A DNA stretch of 64,000 nt from Cryoendolithus antarcticus (taxonomy: Eukaryota; Ascomycota; Dothideomycetes; Cladosporiales; Cladosporiaceae): positions 496,001-560,000 of the forward strand of contig NAJO01000026.1 in NCBI GenBank assembly GCA_002077065.1. The letters run 5' to 3'. Positions 11,661 through 22,053 of the stretch are shown one piece after another (position 1 is the stretch's first letter; each line of letters opens with the position of its first letter). The translations under genes and the position numbers were made by a program. The notes below the pieces were generated by a model. It was not told the origin of the DNA. It did no database searches and saw only the letters and a list, made by a program, of their open reading frames with translations.

Positions 11661-13055
11661 ATGCCCTCCATACTCCCCCTGTGTACCCTCACCCCTCCCT
11701 CCGCCTCCCGCCTCTGGTCCTCCCATCCCCACCCAACGCTCCCACTCATCGCAACCGCCAGTTCCGATAAAACCGTCCGTCTCTACTCTCTCGCCTCTCT
11801 CGACCTTGAAAGCACAATCACAGGCGGCCACAAACGCTCCATAAGATCTTGCGCCTGGAAACCCAGCAGCGGCGTGAAGAGCGGAGAGAGTGTACTCGCG
11901 ACAGGGAGTTTCGATGCGAGTTGTGGCGTTTGGAGACGATGGGAACAAGGCACTGGAATAGGGAAACTTGCGAAGGGCCTGGAGAAGGGCAAAGGGACGG
12001 AATGGGAGGGGCTGGGTGCGGAGGGAGAGCCGGAAGAGGATGAGCGGGACTTCACGCGCGGTCTGGCGGGCGGCGCAGAGGAGGAGGATGAGGATGAAGA
12101 CGAGTGGCGCTTCGCCGTCATATTAGATGGGCATGATAGCGAGATAAAGAGTTTAGCGTTCTCGCCCACAGCTCCACTGTTGGCTACTTGCAGCCGCGAC
12201 AAATCTGTCTGGATCTGGGAGGAGCTGGAAGACGATAATTTCGAGACTGTGGCTGTGTTGCAGGAGCATGACGGGGATGTGAAGTGCGTTGCTTGGAGTC
12301 CTGTGGAGGAGTTGCTGGTCAGTGGGAGTTATGATAATGCTATACGGGTGTGGAGGGAGGATGTGGATGATTGGGCTTGTTGCGGGTTGCTTGAGGGACA
12401 CAGCGGGACGGTGTGGTGGGTTGAGTTCGAGGGTGCGGATCGGTTTGGGAAAGTCGGAGCTGGAGCATCGGATAGCCTGAGCGCAGAGCAACAAATCCTA
12501 CTGGAGCAGCGCAAGGCAGCTGGCCCTCGAATCATAAGCTGCTCCGATGACCTTACGATACGGATATGGAGACGTGTGCCTAAAGAGATCAAGGAGCAGC
12601 CTACGGGACAGGGCAAAATGCCAAGTATTTGGAAGAATCGGGATTTCGAGGAGGAGTGGGTGCAGGAGTGTGTGCTGCCGAAAGCGCATGAGAGGGCTGT
12701 GTATGCTGTGAGTTGGAGTCGAAAGACTGGGAGGGTGGTAAGTACTGGGAGTGATGGGAAGGTTGTGGTTTATGAGGAGAGGTGGAAGGGTGGGAGGAAT
12801 GGGGAGGGTGATAGTGCTATGGCCGATGCAAGCGCGGTGTCTGGACGTGTGGAGGGCCGCAAGGATGAGGCGACGGGATCGTCGACCGAGTGGATGGTTG
12901 TTGCGGAAGTAGAGAATGCACATGATGTATTCGAGGTGAATCATGTGGTGTGGGCGCCGCGAGCGGACAAGGGGAAGATTGGAGAGGATGAGGAAGTAAT
13001 AGTAACTACTGGAGACGATGGGGAGGTCAAGGTGTGGCTCCTGAATGACGATTGA
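11661..13055 (+). CDS. CIA1: Cytosolic iron-sulfur protein assembly protein CIA1 (CIAO1 homologue)
   Basis: A seven-bladed WD40 propeller of the CIA targeting complex (with Cia2 and Mms19) that passes Fe-S clusters to cytosolic and nuclear apoproteins. Single exon, 464 aa. WD-like repeats are seen from about residue 20 (SDKTVRLYSL), through GHKRSIRSCAW, LDGHDSEIKSLAFSP...DKSVWIW, EHDGDVKCVAWSP...DNAIRVW, GHSGTVWWVEF...DLTIRIW and AHERAVYAVSW, to the last blade GDDGEVKVWLL. It is longer than the yeast protein (about 330 aa) because of acidic/Gly-rich insertions around residues 105-150 and 370-410. The first ATG directly precedes the conserved first blade. Confidence 0.92.
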   Translation: MPSILPLCTLTPPSASRLWSSHPHPTLPLIATASSDKTVRLYSLASLDLESTITGGHKRSIRSCAWKPSSGVKSGESVLATGSFDASCGVWRRWEQGTGIGKLAKGLEKGKGTEWEGLGAEGEPEEDERDFTRGLAGGAEEEDEDEDEWRFAVILDGHDSEIKSLAFSPTAPLLATCSRDKSVWIWEELEDDNFETVAVLQEHDGDVKCVAWSPVEELLVSGSYDNAIRVWREDVDDWACCGLLEGHSGTVWWVEFEGADRFGKVGAGASDSLSAEQQILLEQRKAAGPRIISCSDDLTIRIWRRVPKEIKEQPTGQGKMPSIWKNRDFEEEWVQECVLPKAHERAVYAVSWSRKTGRVVSTGSDGKVVVYEERWKGGRNGEGDSAMADASAVSGRVEGRKDEATGSSTEWMVVAEVENAHDVFEVNHVVWAPRADKGKIGEDEEVIVTTGDDGEVKVWLLNDD

Positions 13056-13289
13056 ACACTTGAAGTGTCATTCAGCGCTCGTTCCATCTCAGAGTGCCGT
13101 GAAAGGGTCACCCACTCCCCGTTGACTGCCCATTACCTTGCGCTTTCGCAGGCTAAGGCCAAGCTGCCAAGCGTAAGGTACATATGTTCTGAGTCTCGCT
13201 CAGGCAATCTGCATTTGCAGGAGAAGCACCGGCGCACCCCATACGACCACTAGCAGGTGCCATGCATTCTGCGAGTGTCCGGATCCACT

Positions 13290-14061
13290 TCATCCGTGTA
13301 TCACCCAGTCCAGATACAAGATCCCATCGTTGTGCTGCATCACGCAGCTTTGCTGCAGATAGCGTCGTGCCTTCCAAGTAGATGCCTGGTACGAGAGCTT
13401 GAAAGTTTCGACCATGAGGACCTGATCGTACGTGATAGTGCTGCCCGGAAACAGTGGCGTCTGCGGCCAATCCTGAACGACCAATCCCAAGCTCTCCCGC
13501 ACAGTTGGGCGCACTCTCTTCAGCCAGGTCGCGAATTTGCCCCAGTGACGATGCATGTCCAGGACGATCTTTGTCTTTGGAAGCTCTTTGAGGGAGGACT
13601 TGTACGGCGCGATTGCCTTTACCCATTTTCCGACCAGGACGCAGTCGTAGGATCTCAACAGGAGAACGAAGGAGTTTTCCATGAAGTAGATTGCGTGACA
13701 CTCGTGGCGAATGGCTTTGCAGGTGTTGAGGAGGCCCGGTACGAGCTGTGTACGGCATTGCATGACGGTGTAGTCGCTGTCCTCTGCCACCAGAGCGTAC
13801 CTGAGACTTGTCAGCAGCGCCTCATCCATATCAATTGTACTTGTCATACCTGTAGATCTTATTGCGCAGCTCTCCCGGTAGCTTGAAAATGGGGCAGCCC
13901 TTGGTAGCCTGGTTGATGTCCATGAAAGCCTCATTGTCTGAGTCCGCAAAGAAGGCTCTGCTGAATTGTGCTGCGATCATACTGTAGAGCGTGTCTGCAT
14001 CACTGGGTGCCTCTGCTCTCCCACGCCTCGAAGCACACGTCCATAGCGAGCTGAGTTGCAT
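13290..14061 (-). CDS. 2EXR/F-box-like fungal protein
   Basis: Exons are 14061-13850 and 13800-13290; the 49-bp intron 13849-13801 (GTATGA...CTCAG) joins FKLPGELRNKIYR to YALVAEDSD, the hallmark start of this large fungal family. Length is 240 aa from 14061, or 213 aa from the alternative ATG at 13980. Downstream is the family's LLNTCKAIRHECHAIYFMENSFVL block, corresponding to the 'CRQIRxEalplyy..N.F' region. No catalytic motif is visible and the function is unknown; such genes are highly expanded in Dothideomycetes and often rapidly evolving. Two relatives lie within 9 kb. Confidence 0.75.
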
Positions 14062-14372
14062 CGTCGCGGGACTGACGAAGTGTTGTGAGCAGTGTTGGAG
14101 ACTTCAGTCGCGCGCTTGCAGGAGCTAATGTAGCGCAGTGAGCTCTGTGAGGCTTGGCAGCACAGCGATCCATGAACGCCATCGAGCACCACACTGCGAT
14201 GACTACATTGGCTCTCTACAATGTGCATCACAGCGACGGTACAGAGCGCTTCGGGATGCTCACGAGCACGACGATGAACAGCGAGGCATTGCTTGGACTT
14301 CCAGTAAGCACTCGTACATTAGGGGTTACCAGTGTGTCAGAACTCCGGCTTCAGTCCTCCACACTGGCGACC

Positions 14373-15256
14373 TCAGACCTCATGCTCGATGTCTGCTACG
14401 CGAGGCACCTTTGTGAGCGATAGTCCACAGAAGGCCGCGACCAGCTCGATCTATATCGTGATCAGTGTCAAACAAACCATCTCAGTGCGGGCTGGCGACG
14501 TTGACCTACACACTGTTGGATTCTCTCGACATTCTCCTGGCTAACGCCAATCCGACGTATGCCACGCAGATGCCAGCCGGTCTCTCTGCGAAGATTCTGC
14601 ATCATGATTCCGCTCAGGACCACCAGTTCCGTGTCGACTCCGTCCAGGATACTATGATCAGAGAGGTACAGGCCATACGTGATCTCCTCCGAGAGCCACT
14701 CTAGGTACAGTCAGAAGGCGCACGAGCACATCTTGAGGTCCTACATCATACCGAAGTCTTTGTGGGCAGCCAGAGTCCTCTGAGTGGCCGCATGGTTCGC
14801 ACGATATATCTGATCGAGCCACTGGCGGCCACGGACACGGTTGGCCTCACCTGACGACCAAGTCTCGCTGCAGGAGTATCAGCATGAAAAACGTCTTACA
14901 CGCACCAGGGATCCTGACCGAGAGAATGAATAGTCCTTGTCTTCCTCCTTTTCGACCTCCGCAATGCAGAATACGGCTTCCAATGGCTTTGGAACGCCTA
15001 CGACCGAGACTAGCTTAACCAGAGCTTCTCTGAGTCTCCTGATCAGACCTTGACGAGCATGTGTAGAGGCGAGGTCCGGCCTTGAGATCAGATGGCTATA
15101 CAGGTTCGCGGCGAACTCTGGATGCCCTCCACTGGTGATGGCTACCAGAGCAAGGATGTACCACTTATCATTGCCAAGTGAACCGGACGGAAAGTGTTCT
15201 TCGATGGACCGGAACATTGCGAGTGCATCTTCGACTGAGGGCTCAGGATTGGCCAT
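14373..15256 (-). CDS. Carboxymuconolactone decarboxylase/AhpD-like fungal protein
   Basis: I reconstruct four exons: 15256-14919, 14867-14752, 14700-14510 and 14450-14373, with introns of 51, 51 and 59 bp, giving 240 aa. The joins produce DYSFSRETW, HKDFEWLSEEITYGLYLSD and QQCIELVAAFCG, ending VPRVADIEHEV. The shape matches an uncharacterised fungal CMD-like family I recall: an N-terminal alpha-helical DALAMFRSIEEHFPS...DKWYILALVAIT segment, LVKLVSVVGVPKPLEAVF, then a second helical half. No CxxC redox motif is present, so AhpD-type peroxidase chemistry is unlikely. Only the first exon forms a long open frame, and the rest is masked by plus-strand frames. It diverges from the YFH7-like kinase gene. 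Confidence 0.78.
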
Positions 15257-15677
15257 ATCGAGGGACAGAATGTGAAAGAAGGTCGTCTTACAGCGCAGCA
15301 GCGTCTGTTGATTGACTTTGAGCTTGCTGTCCCAGCAGTACAGGCTCAGCTCATGCCGTCACATGAGACATCGACGCACACAGTCATCAGCGCATACACT
15401 TACTCGAACTGAGGGATGTGAGATGCAGTGAGTCGATGTTCGTGATCTGGCTCATGGTCAAAGACGATTCACTTATTGAGCATGAAGTCGGAACCCGGCA
15501 CCGTCCGTGCCGAAGCTGCCCGAAGTCGCAAGCGCCAATGCGTCTCCACCATGTACAGTAGTCTCCTCACAAGCTAGCCAGTCATCAGCCAAAAGGAATG
15601 GCCGGAAAGATAGCAGTCGATCGCGTGGAGATGAACAGGTTGAGTGCAGCATCGTTCTGGTGCAGCTGCACTTCGCC
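15257..15677. promoter_or_regulatory. Divergent promoter region (CMD-like / YFH7-like)
   Basis: A 421-bp gap between two outward-reading starts. No specific site was recognised. Confidence 0.35.
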
Positions 15678-16459
15678 ATGGAAGATCAAGTAAGCAGGTT
15701 GGTCCAGAAAGCATGGGACAAATTCCAGACAACACCGCGAAGTCGGCGGCTGCTCATCGCTGTCAGTGGCATACCGGGTTCAGGTAAAGCCAAAGAGCAC
15801 AGAATTACGGACCGAAACGGATCTAACAGCCATGATCAGGCAAAACTACACTAGCCATCAAAGTAGCGAAGGGCTTGAATGAACTATATGCCGATACCAA
15901 CCCCGGGCTCGGTCCTCACATCGCAGCCTTCCTCCCAATGGACGGCTACCACTTGACCCGTGCTCAGCTCTCAGCCATGTCAGACCCTGGTACAGCACAT
16001 GCGAGGCGAGGAGCAGCATTTACGTTCGATGCACCGGCTTTCCTTGCTCTTGTGAAGAAGCTTCGTCAACCATTGTTGCCAGAGACTAAGACCATACATG
16101 CGCCGAGTTTCGATCACGCTGCGAAGGATCCAGTCGCAGACGACATTACCATCGCTCCATCTCAGAGGATTGTTGTACTCGAGGGCAACTACTTGTCGCT
16201 CGGCAAGGGTGCACCGGAATGGAAGGAGGCTGCCGAGTTGATGGACGAGCTTTGGTTCGTCGACGTTGCGGAAGACGTGGCGAAGAGAAGACTTATTGAA
16301 AGGCATGTCGCGAGGGGCGTTGCGAAAGATGCTGACGAGGCTGCGAGGAGAGCAGATGAGAACGACCTTATCAACGGCCGTGAGATCGTGGACGGACGAC
16401 TAGATGTGCACGAGATTGTGTATAGCGAGGATGATGACACTTGGCGGTCCAGTACATAG
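15678..16459 (+). CDS. YFH7: P-loop nucleoside/metabolite kinase (YFH7/uridine-kinase-like)
   Basis: Exons are 15678-15783 and 15840-16459; the 56-bp intron splits the Walker A motif, and splicing yields GIPGSGKTTLA. The product is 241 aa. After the P-loop come FLPMDGYHLTRAQL, the substrate-pocket segment typical of the phosphoribulokinase/uridine kinase/panK fold, then APSFDHAAKDP, IVVLEGNYLSL and a LID-like RLIERHVARGVAKDADEA. This is the pattern of yeast Yfh7 and bacterial fructose transport-type kinases; the true substrate is not established for the family. The start at 15678 is the ATG nearest the conserved domain; an open frame extends upstream without conserved sequence. Confidence 0.85.
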
Positions 16460-16654
16460 CAACTGTAATACGTGTTCAATACAGCTAGATCTGTCGTCAA
16501 AGCTAAGTAATCAAGGAAGCCACCGATACGAGCAACAGAACACAGGCTACGCCCGACATCAGCTAATGAAGAAGTAACTCAGAGCGAAGAAACCAAATAC
16601 GCGATCATGACTACCGAGACTCTGCCCATGCATGTCTGTCGTCTCTCTCGAGCT

Positions 16655-17130
16655 CTATGCGTTTACCTTGATCGCCGCAGTCACGTACGCCGCGCGTGAT
16701 CGATACGTTCTGTGAACGAGATCCATCGCGGCGAATGCCTCATCCTTGCCCTCCAGTCTTCCGCAGCTGGCGAGGGAGATCTCGTAAGCGAAGCCAAGAT
16801 AGTTCGCCAGCGCCATCAGTTGATGGTGAGTTCGAAGTACCTCACGTGGGCGAGGTGGACGTGCGCGACTCTTGGTCATCTTCTGCGGGACTCGACCATG
16901 CATCGATCCAAGCCGAGCACTGTAAGCTTTCAATGCGGCCTGGAAACAGACTTCGACCTCCTCGCGGATCGACAGGCACAATTGCATGAGAGCCGGCTCG
17001 CGGAATGTATAGGTGGCCGGATCCTCGTCTGCTTGATATCTGGGAACCTAGCAGCCGGGAAGGCCCTCGGCGATGACAGTGTTGTAGATCTTGATACGAA
17101 GCTCAACGGGTAGTCTGGAGAAGTGACACC
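16655..17130 (-). pseudogene. Broken 2EXR/F-box-like gene relic
   Basis: On the minus strand, FSRLPVELRIKIYNTVIAEG, the family hallmark, is followed after only three codons by an in-frame TAG near 17055-17060. The same frame then continues with REPALMQLCLSIREEVEVCF, the second conserved block, to a stop at 16655. No intron of acceptable length removes the TAG without also deleting the hallmark. The 110-aa downstream frame alone lacks the N-terminal motif. I read this as an inactivated paralogue of the genes at 13290-14061 and 22054-22854, though a sequencing error or unusual start is possible. Confidence 0.5.
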
Positions 17131-20100
17131 GATTGTCCGTTATTTCCGGTTGTCTTGCTACTGAGGGCGTGCAGGCGTCACTACTCTCGCACGTCTTCCA
17201 AATGTCAGCAACAGCCGAGTCGTCTCAGCAAGTGACTAACTCTAGTAGTCGCTCCGTCGCATTCAATACAAGTCGCCGCGATCGTCCAAGGTGAGCTTGA
17301 CATGATTCCCGCTTCAGCCGACTAGGAGCGCCCGGCGCGGTTTCTGCTTTCCCTTGATACCTTTCTTACTCTACATGGATGACAAGATGAGGTAGGCGTA
17401 CGCCAAAGGGAGAAAACGACTAGGTAATGTATAGGCTGCCATGCATGCCCGTCGCACTTGCCAACAAGAGCTCATATGAACGACGGACAGTGCGACTCCG
17501 AGAAGAATCTCTACCCTGACCTCACCTTTCGTTGACCTCGTGTCTACACCGAAAATGCCGTCCAGTCCTTCGAAACTCCCTGTAATCGAATTTTGGAAAA
17601 TCATTGTAGCGACCGCGTATGTGCTTACACTCCCATTTGCTCAAAGCCGCCTTGAGGATGATGCACCGACCAAGGGACCAGCTGGCGTCAGAGGTTAGTA
17701 GCTCGTCCACTGCGCTGTGTACGAACACGGCAAGACAACAGATGGTCACGTGCCAGTCGAGACAATTGCGATCAGAACGCACAGCACAGAGGAGGCACAT
17801 TCAGGACGAAAAGAACAGGACGAAAGGAATGGGTTCGGGCTTATTCGGCCCCTTCCCGTGGCAGCACTTCTTACAACTCGTTCGTGCGATGCAGCGTATA
17901 TCAGCCCACTTGATGACTCGAGGGAAGCTGCACTCGAGGGCTCGAGTCCGATTCTTCGCATCTCTTCTCACAACCAGTACGCTTTCCTTATCACTCGTTT
18001 GGGCGGGCAGCTTCTCGATGAAAGGCTATCTGCAAGCCTCGCGGCAAATCAGACGTGCCTGCGCAAGCGGCAACGGCGCAGCACATTTTGCGGACTCTCG
18101 TAGTGGAGCCAAGGCAACCTCCAGACCTGCACGTTCTCAGCAATGGACATCGATGCACGGACTCAGTATTGCATTGATCAACATTCAACAAGCATGGAGC
18201 TCATGCTTCCCATCAAGCTCCGGCCATAGCCAAAACACCATCAGCGCGATATCGACAGCCGCTGAGCATCCCACAACACAGCAGCAGCAAGCAACGGCAC
18301 TACCACGCTCGACGTGCCCACGCCTGAAGCAGCACGCAAGAACGCCACCGGGACAACCACCTCAAGCTGACAAGCGATCGTTCGCTTGAAGTGGGCAACC
18401 CCTCTTTGAACCCCATGACTTGCGTGGCCGCAAATCCCCATGGGACGGTCGAGTAGCGAGTGCTGATGCGTCTGTGCGTCGACATGATCCACGTCCAAAG
18501 TGTGGGGATGGCGACATGAGAGCGTGGGTGAACGGCTGTCTGCGCGAGCACAGACGGTACTTGGTCTCGTATCGTAATGGCTGGGCGTTATTTGAGCGCA
18601 CACCATCCACTGCGTTCGCAGGGGTACTATCGGCAGGCTCCAGAAAGGCAAGAATGTGTGCTTGCTAGCAGGCGCAACAGGCTCTCGCAGTCCGCACCAT
18701 CTGTCTTCTGTTCATCTTGGGTCACGCCTCTGGGCTCTACCATGGTGTTGCTGACTCGAGTGACATGCATTGCACTTCATTGGGCCAGTACCGACAGTAT
18801 GGGTAAACTGGCGCTTTGCCGCAATACTTACGCTGCGGTATTTCCTTAGCGTGGGGCACACTGCAGCCATTGAGCCAACTTTCGGAGTGCACATGGGTCG
18901 AAGGCCGATGGCAAGCAACGACTTGTTGTAGCCAAGATCGATGCAGTGGACCAGGAAAGATATGCGACGAGCAAAGTGAAGTGAAGACAGTATCTCAAAG
19001 GAGAGTTTGCACGTTCCATCTCAGAGATCGCCTCGCACCAGCGCAAGGGACGGTCCCTCCCCGAGACGATCGGCAACGCACACCAGCGCACAGATGTTAT
19101 CGACCAAGACCAACGCTAGCAAAATGCATTGACCTGGTGTCGAAAGTGGTTGTATGAAACGAGAACCGAGCACGGGAATGTACATGTAGGCAATCGCAGG
19201 CCACTTCATACAATCAAGTCAAGTCCAGGCACTTGCAGTGGTGAGACATAGGATCATTCGGGCAAGCCATGTCAGCGGGAGATTGCGCGATCCTGTCCAG
19301 CAAAGGCATCAGCGCAAAGTCAATCGTTGCCGGATGCACCCGACGAGGCGGACATCCTGATGATTTTGGTCTTTGCCCTAAAGATGCCAAGGTCGTGAAC
19401 TCCTCTCATGAAATCTGATTGGAATAGCTATCCTCTACATCGCAATACTGTATGGTCTTATCAAGAGACAGCAACACTTGCAGCATGATAAATCGAGCGT
19501 GGGACTGGGAGCTTCATGGACGAGCCGAGTTCGCTCGCTCTAACGATCTCCGACTCTGTCGGCACGACACCAAGACAAAAATGGGAGATTTCTAGGGTCT
19601 GTGTTGGGGCCAGGCGCATGATGGCGGCTACGTGAGGAATCCCATTTCAGCTGCGTTTCAGGCACAGTCAGCTCGGCCGATCGTCGTTGTCATGCGAGCA
19701 CGAAGTTCAATGATGTCGCCAGCCCTTTGTGTTGGGCGAGTGCAAATGCACCTCTGTCCCAGCAGAACCTCGCACTGCATCTGGGGCGTCCCATCGACGC
19801 TGCGACCTAGCGGGACTACCCAGCGAAACCGGCGCTACTCTCGCTGCTAGATGAGAGTTGAAGATCTAGCCGGGTTCCGAGCTAGCGAAACGTGGCTGGC
19901 TCCGATGACAAGTGGGGAGTAGAAGGCATCCCACGCGTTCTCATTAGAGCTACTCGCTACATTGGATGCAGGGTGTGTGTCGTCTGCGTGCAGCTGATCT
20001 GCTCTTGTCCGTCAAATCATGCGACGCTTCATGGACCCGCTTTGCGCCATCGCGTCTGATCATTCGTCAACTGACAGCGTGTGCCTGAGCGACTCCGCTT

Positions 20101-20518
20101 TCTGCATCAACGCCATCAACCACCAAGGTCCAAGGCCCTCCACGTCTCAGGCTTGCCCTCTGTGGCCCTCGCTTTGCATACTTCTTTACTTCTTCATTCG
20201 CGATCGCCCAGGTCTTCGTTTTCTTCTGAACTCACGCACATCTGTCGCAGCATTGAGTCAGTATATCGCACAGAATTCCACCTGATCACGTTCGGATCCA
20301 CTTTCGTCGTACAGCGTCAATTGCCTTCTACAAGCTTCGACTGTCACGCCATCCGTGCGCTTGATGATTCACAGCAGACTCTGGTACATTCGACATATAG
20401 CGCCATAGTGTGGTCATCTTCAGCGACGATTCATTCTCGACGAAGCAAACATACATAAGCTGCTTTGTTGCTTTTTTATTTCGACTCGTCTACACAGCAT
20501 CACTCAACATCAATCAAC
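17131..20518. other. Gene-poor 3.4-kb stretch
   Basis: The longest frame is plus-strand 17619-18389 (256 codons). It has no recognisable domain, atypical composition and no conserved splice pattern, so it is not called. I see no transposon coding remnant, terminal repeat, tRNA or array by eye. Confidence 0.4.
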
Positions 20519-20890
20519 ATGGACTGCTTCCAAGACTTCTGCATCGCATGCGATAAGCAATGCTCGGATGGACCATACTGCTCGCAGAGTTGTCGACTAG
20601 CAGAGCTTGAGAAAGCGAGCAGCTCGATACCAAGCTCACCCACGACACCGGCCTGGTCAAGCTCATCGACCTTTGTCCTTCCAGCTGCATACGGCTTCCC
20701 CGCATCGGCCACACGATCGTCGACCGAGAAGATTCTCACTCCGTCGTCGTCACACACCTCGCTCTCATCGACGTCAAGTTCAACAAAGTCAAGTCCCACC
20801 TTAAGCAAGGAAGCTCGGGCTGAGCTCCACGGCTACTTCAGCTCCTTCGACCAAGCCCGCGAGTCGAAACGTCGATCAAGTCTACGATAG
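20519..20890 (+). CDS. ECL1: Ecl1-family life-span/stress regulatory factor
   Basis: A 123-aa protein starting MDCFQDFCIACDKQCSDGPYC followed by SQSCRLAELE. This is the Cys-rich N-terminal motif of the Ecl1 'life-span regulatory factor' family, whose fission-yeast members extend chronological life span and respond to sulfur and metal starvation. The CxxC...C...YCSQSC pattern suggests zinc binding. The remainder is Ser/Thr-rich and disordered, with a short conserved-looking end (ELHGYFSSFDQARESKRRSS). The start at 20519 is preferred over an upstream frame because MDxFxxFCIxCDKQ is the family start. The window also holds a CYS-3-type sulfur regulator 14 kb away, but the two are unlinked. Confidence 0.82.
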   Translation: MDCFQDFCIACDKQCSDGPYCSQSCRLAELEKASSSIPSSPTTPAWSSSSTFVLPAAYGFPASATRSSTEKILTPSSSHTSLSSTSSSTKSSPTLSKEARAELHGYFSSFDQARESKRRSSLR

Positions 20891-22053
20891 CCTACCGTCC
20901 CGGTCACTGTTCATTATGGGATACTTGTTGATGTCACCTCCTCTCCTGTACTACTAGCGACTCGGGCACATTTCGGTATTGGCTCCTGTTGGAGGGACCA
21001 CGCATGGTGTGGTTTGAAGGCGAAGGGAACGATTCAGGACTCACGATCACTTTGCATGTGAATGTAACAAAAGCATCTGTTGGGCAAGGCGTTCTTGTGC
21101 ATGAGCTGCCGCCGGCGTGCGGCCAGCTGGGTAGCGTGTAGCATTGGCATGGATGGACCACGGGATAGGCTCGAGGGCCATCAAGGACGACGGCGCCGTG
21201 ACGAATTGCGGACGAGGCATCGAGGACAGGAGCATGTGCGATGCGGGATTCTCATTGGTACGATGCGATCGATTCTAGGTAGTTCAGCTGCTTGGCTCGT
21301 AACAAACATTGGCCTCGTCGGCCGAAACGCACTGCTTTGATAAGACCCATCTTTTTCCTCACCCACCTCTCTCTTCCCCGACAAGTTTCAGATCACGCCT
21401 TCCAGTCTCACCTTCACTACTTCGATAGTGTCGCAAACAGCCCTCGGGAAGCAATTATCACCCCCACGCCATACCTCCACCTTGTGCAGTCCCTCGATAC
21501 TCTTTACGAACTCTATCGATATGCAGTCAATCTCCCGAACTTGATCTACTCACCCGGGAACAAGCCAACACAACCTCTCAGCTCCATGGCACGTTAGATT
21601 GCGGCACGGATGACGCCTATACTATCATCCCACGCAAGTCGTATGGAGTCCGGCAGCAATGCGTCAGCAGCACAAGAGGGCTAGCGTGCAACAGGTCTGG
21701 AACGATGGCGAGCCGTCTGTGTTGTGCAGCTTGTGCTACCCTGTTGTGTGACTGATACGCAGGAGGGTGGAGGGGTCAAAATAGGCGGGTAGGCGGGGCG
21801 TCGGAGTCAGGACCGTGTGTGTGCGACATGAGGGTTGCGTCAACGGAATGTGGGACCGTCAGCTCATGACGACGTCGGCAGCACGATAGACCTCGTCGAG
21901 ATGGCTATTGTACGTCGACGGAGATGAACGCCGCGGTGTACTGGATCATTGACGGTGCATGGGGACTAGACCACTGAGACTAGACGCTCATCGCCTCCAC
22001 TCCTGCAGGACACAACGCAAGTTCCTTCACTGCCTCCACATACCGCGATAGCG
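20891..22053. other. Convergent intergenic region, no gene seen
   Basis: It lies between the 3' ends of the Ecl1-like gene and a minus-strand 2EXR-like gene. Short frames such as 21080-21340 and 21292-21597 have no motif support. Confidence 0.45.

Noticed and set aside
14138..14704. Plus-strand frames that look like a small gene
   Set aside because: They lie opposite exons 3 and 4 of the CMD-like gene, whose joins give conserved protein sequence.
17619..18389. 256-codon plus-strand open frame
   Set aside because: No domain, no conserved blocks, His/Ser/Gln-rich composition typical of chance frames, and overlapping frames on the other strand.
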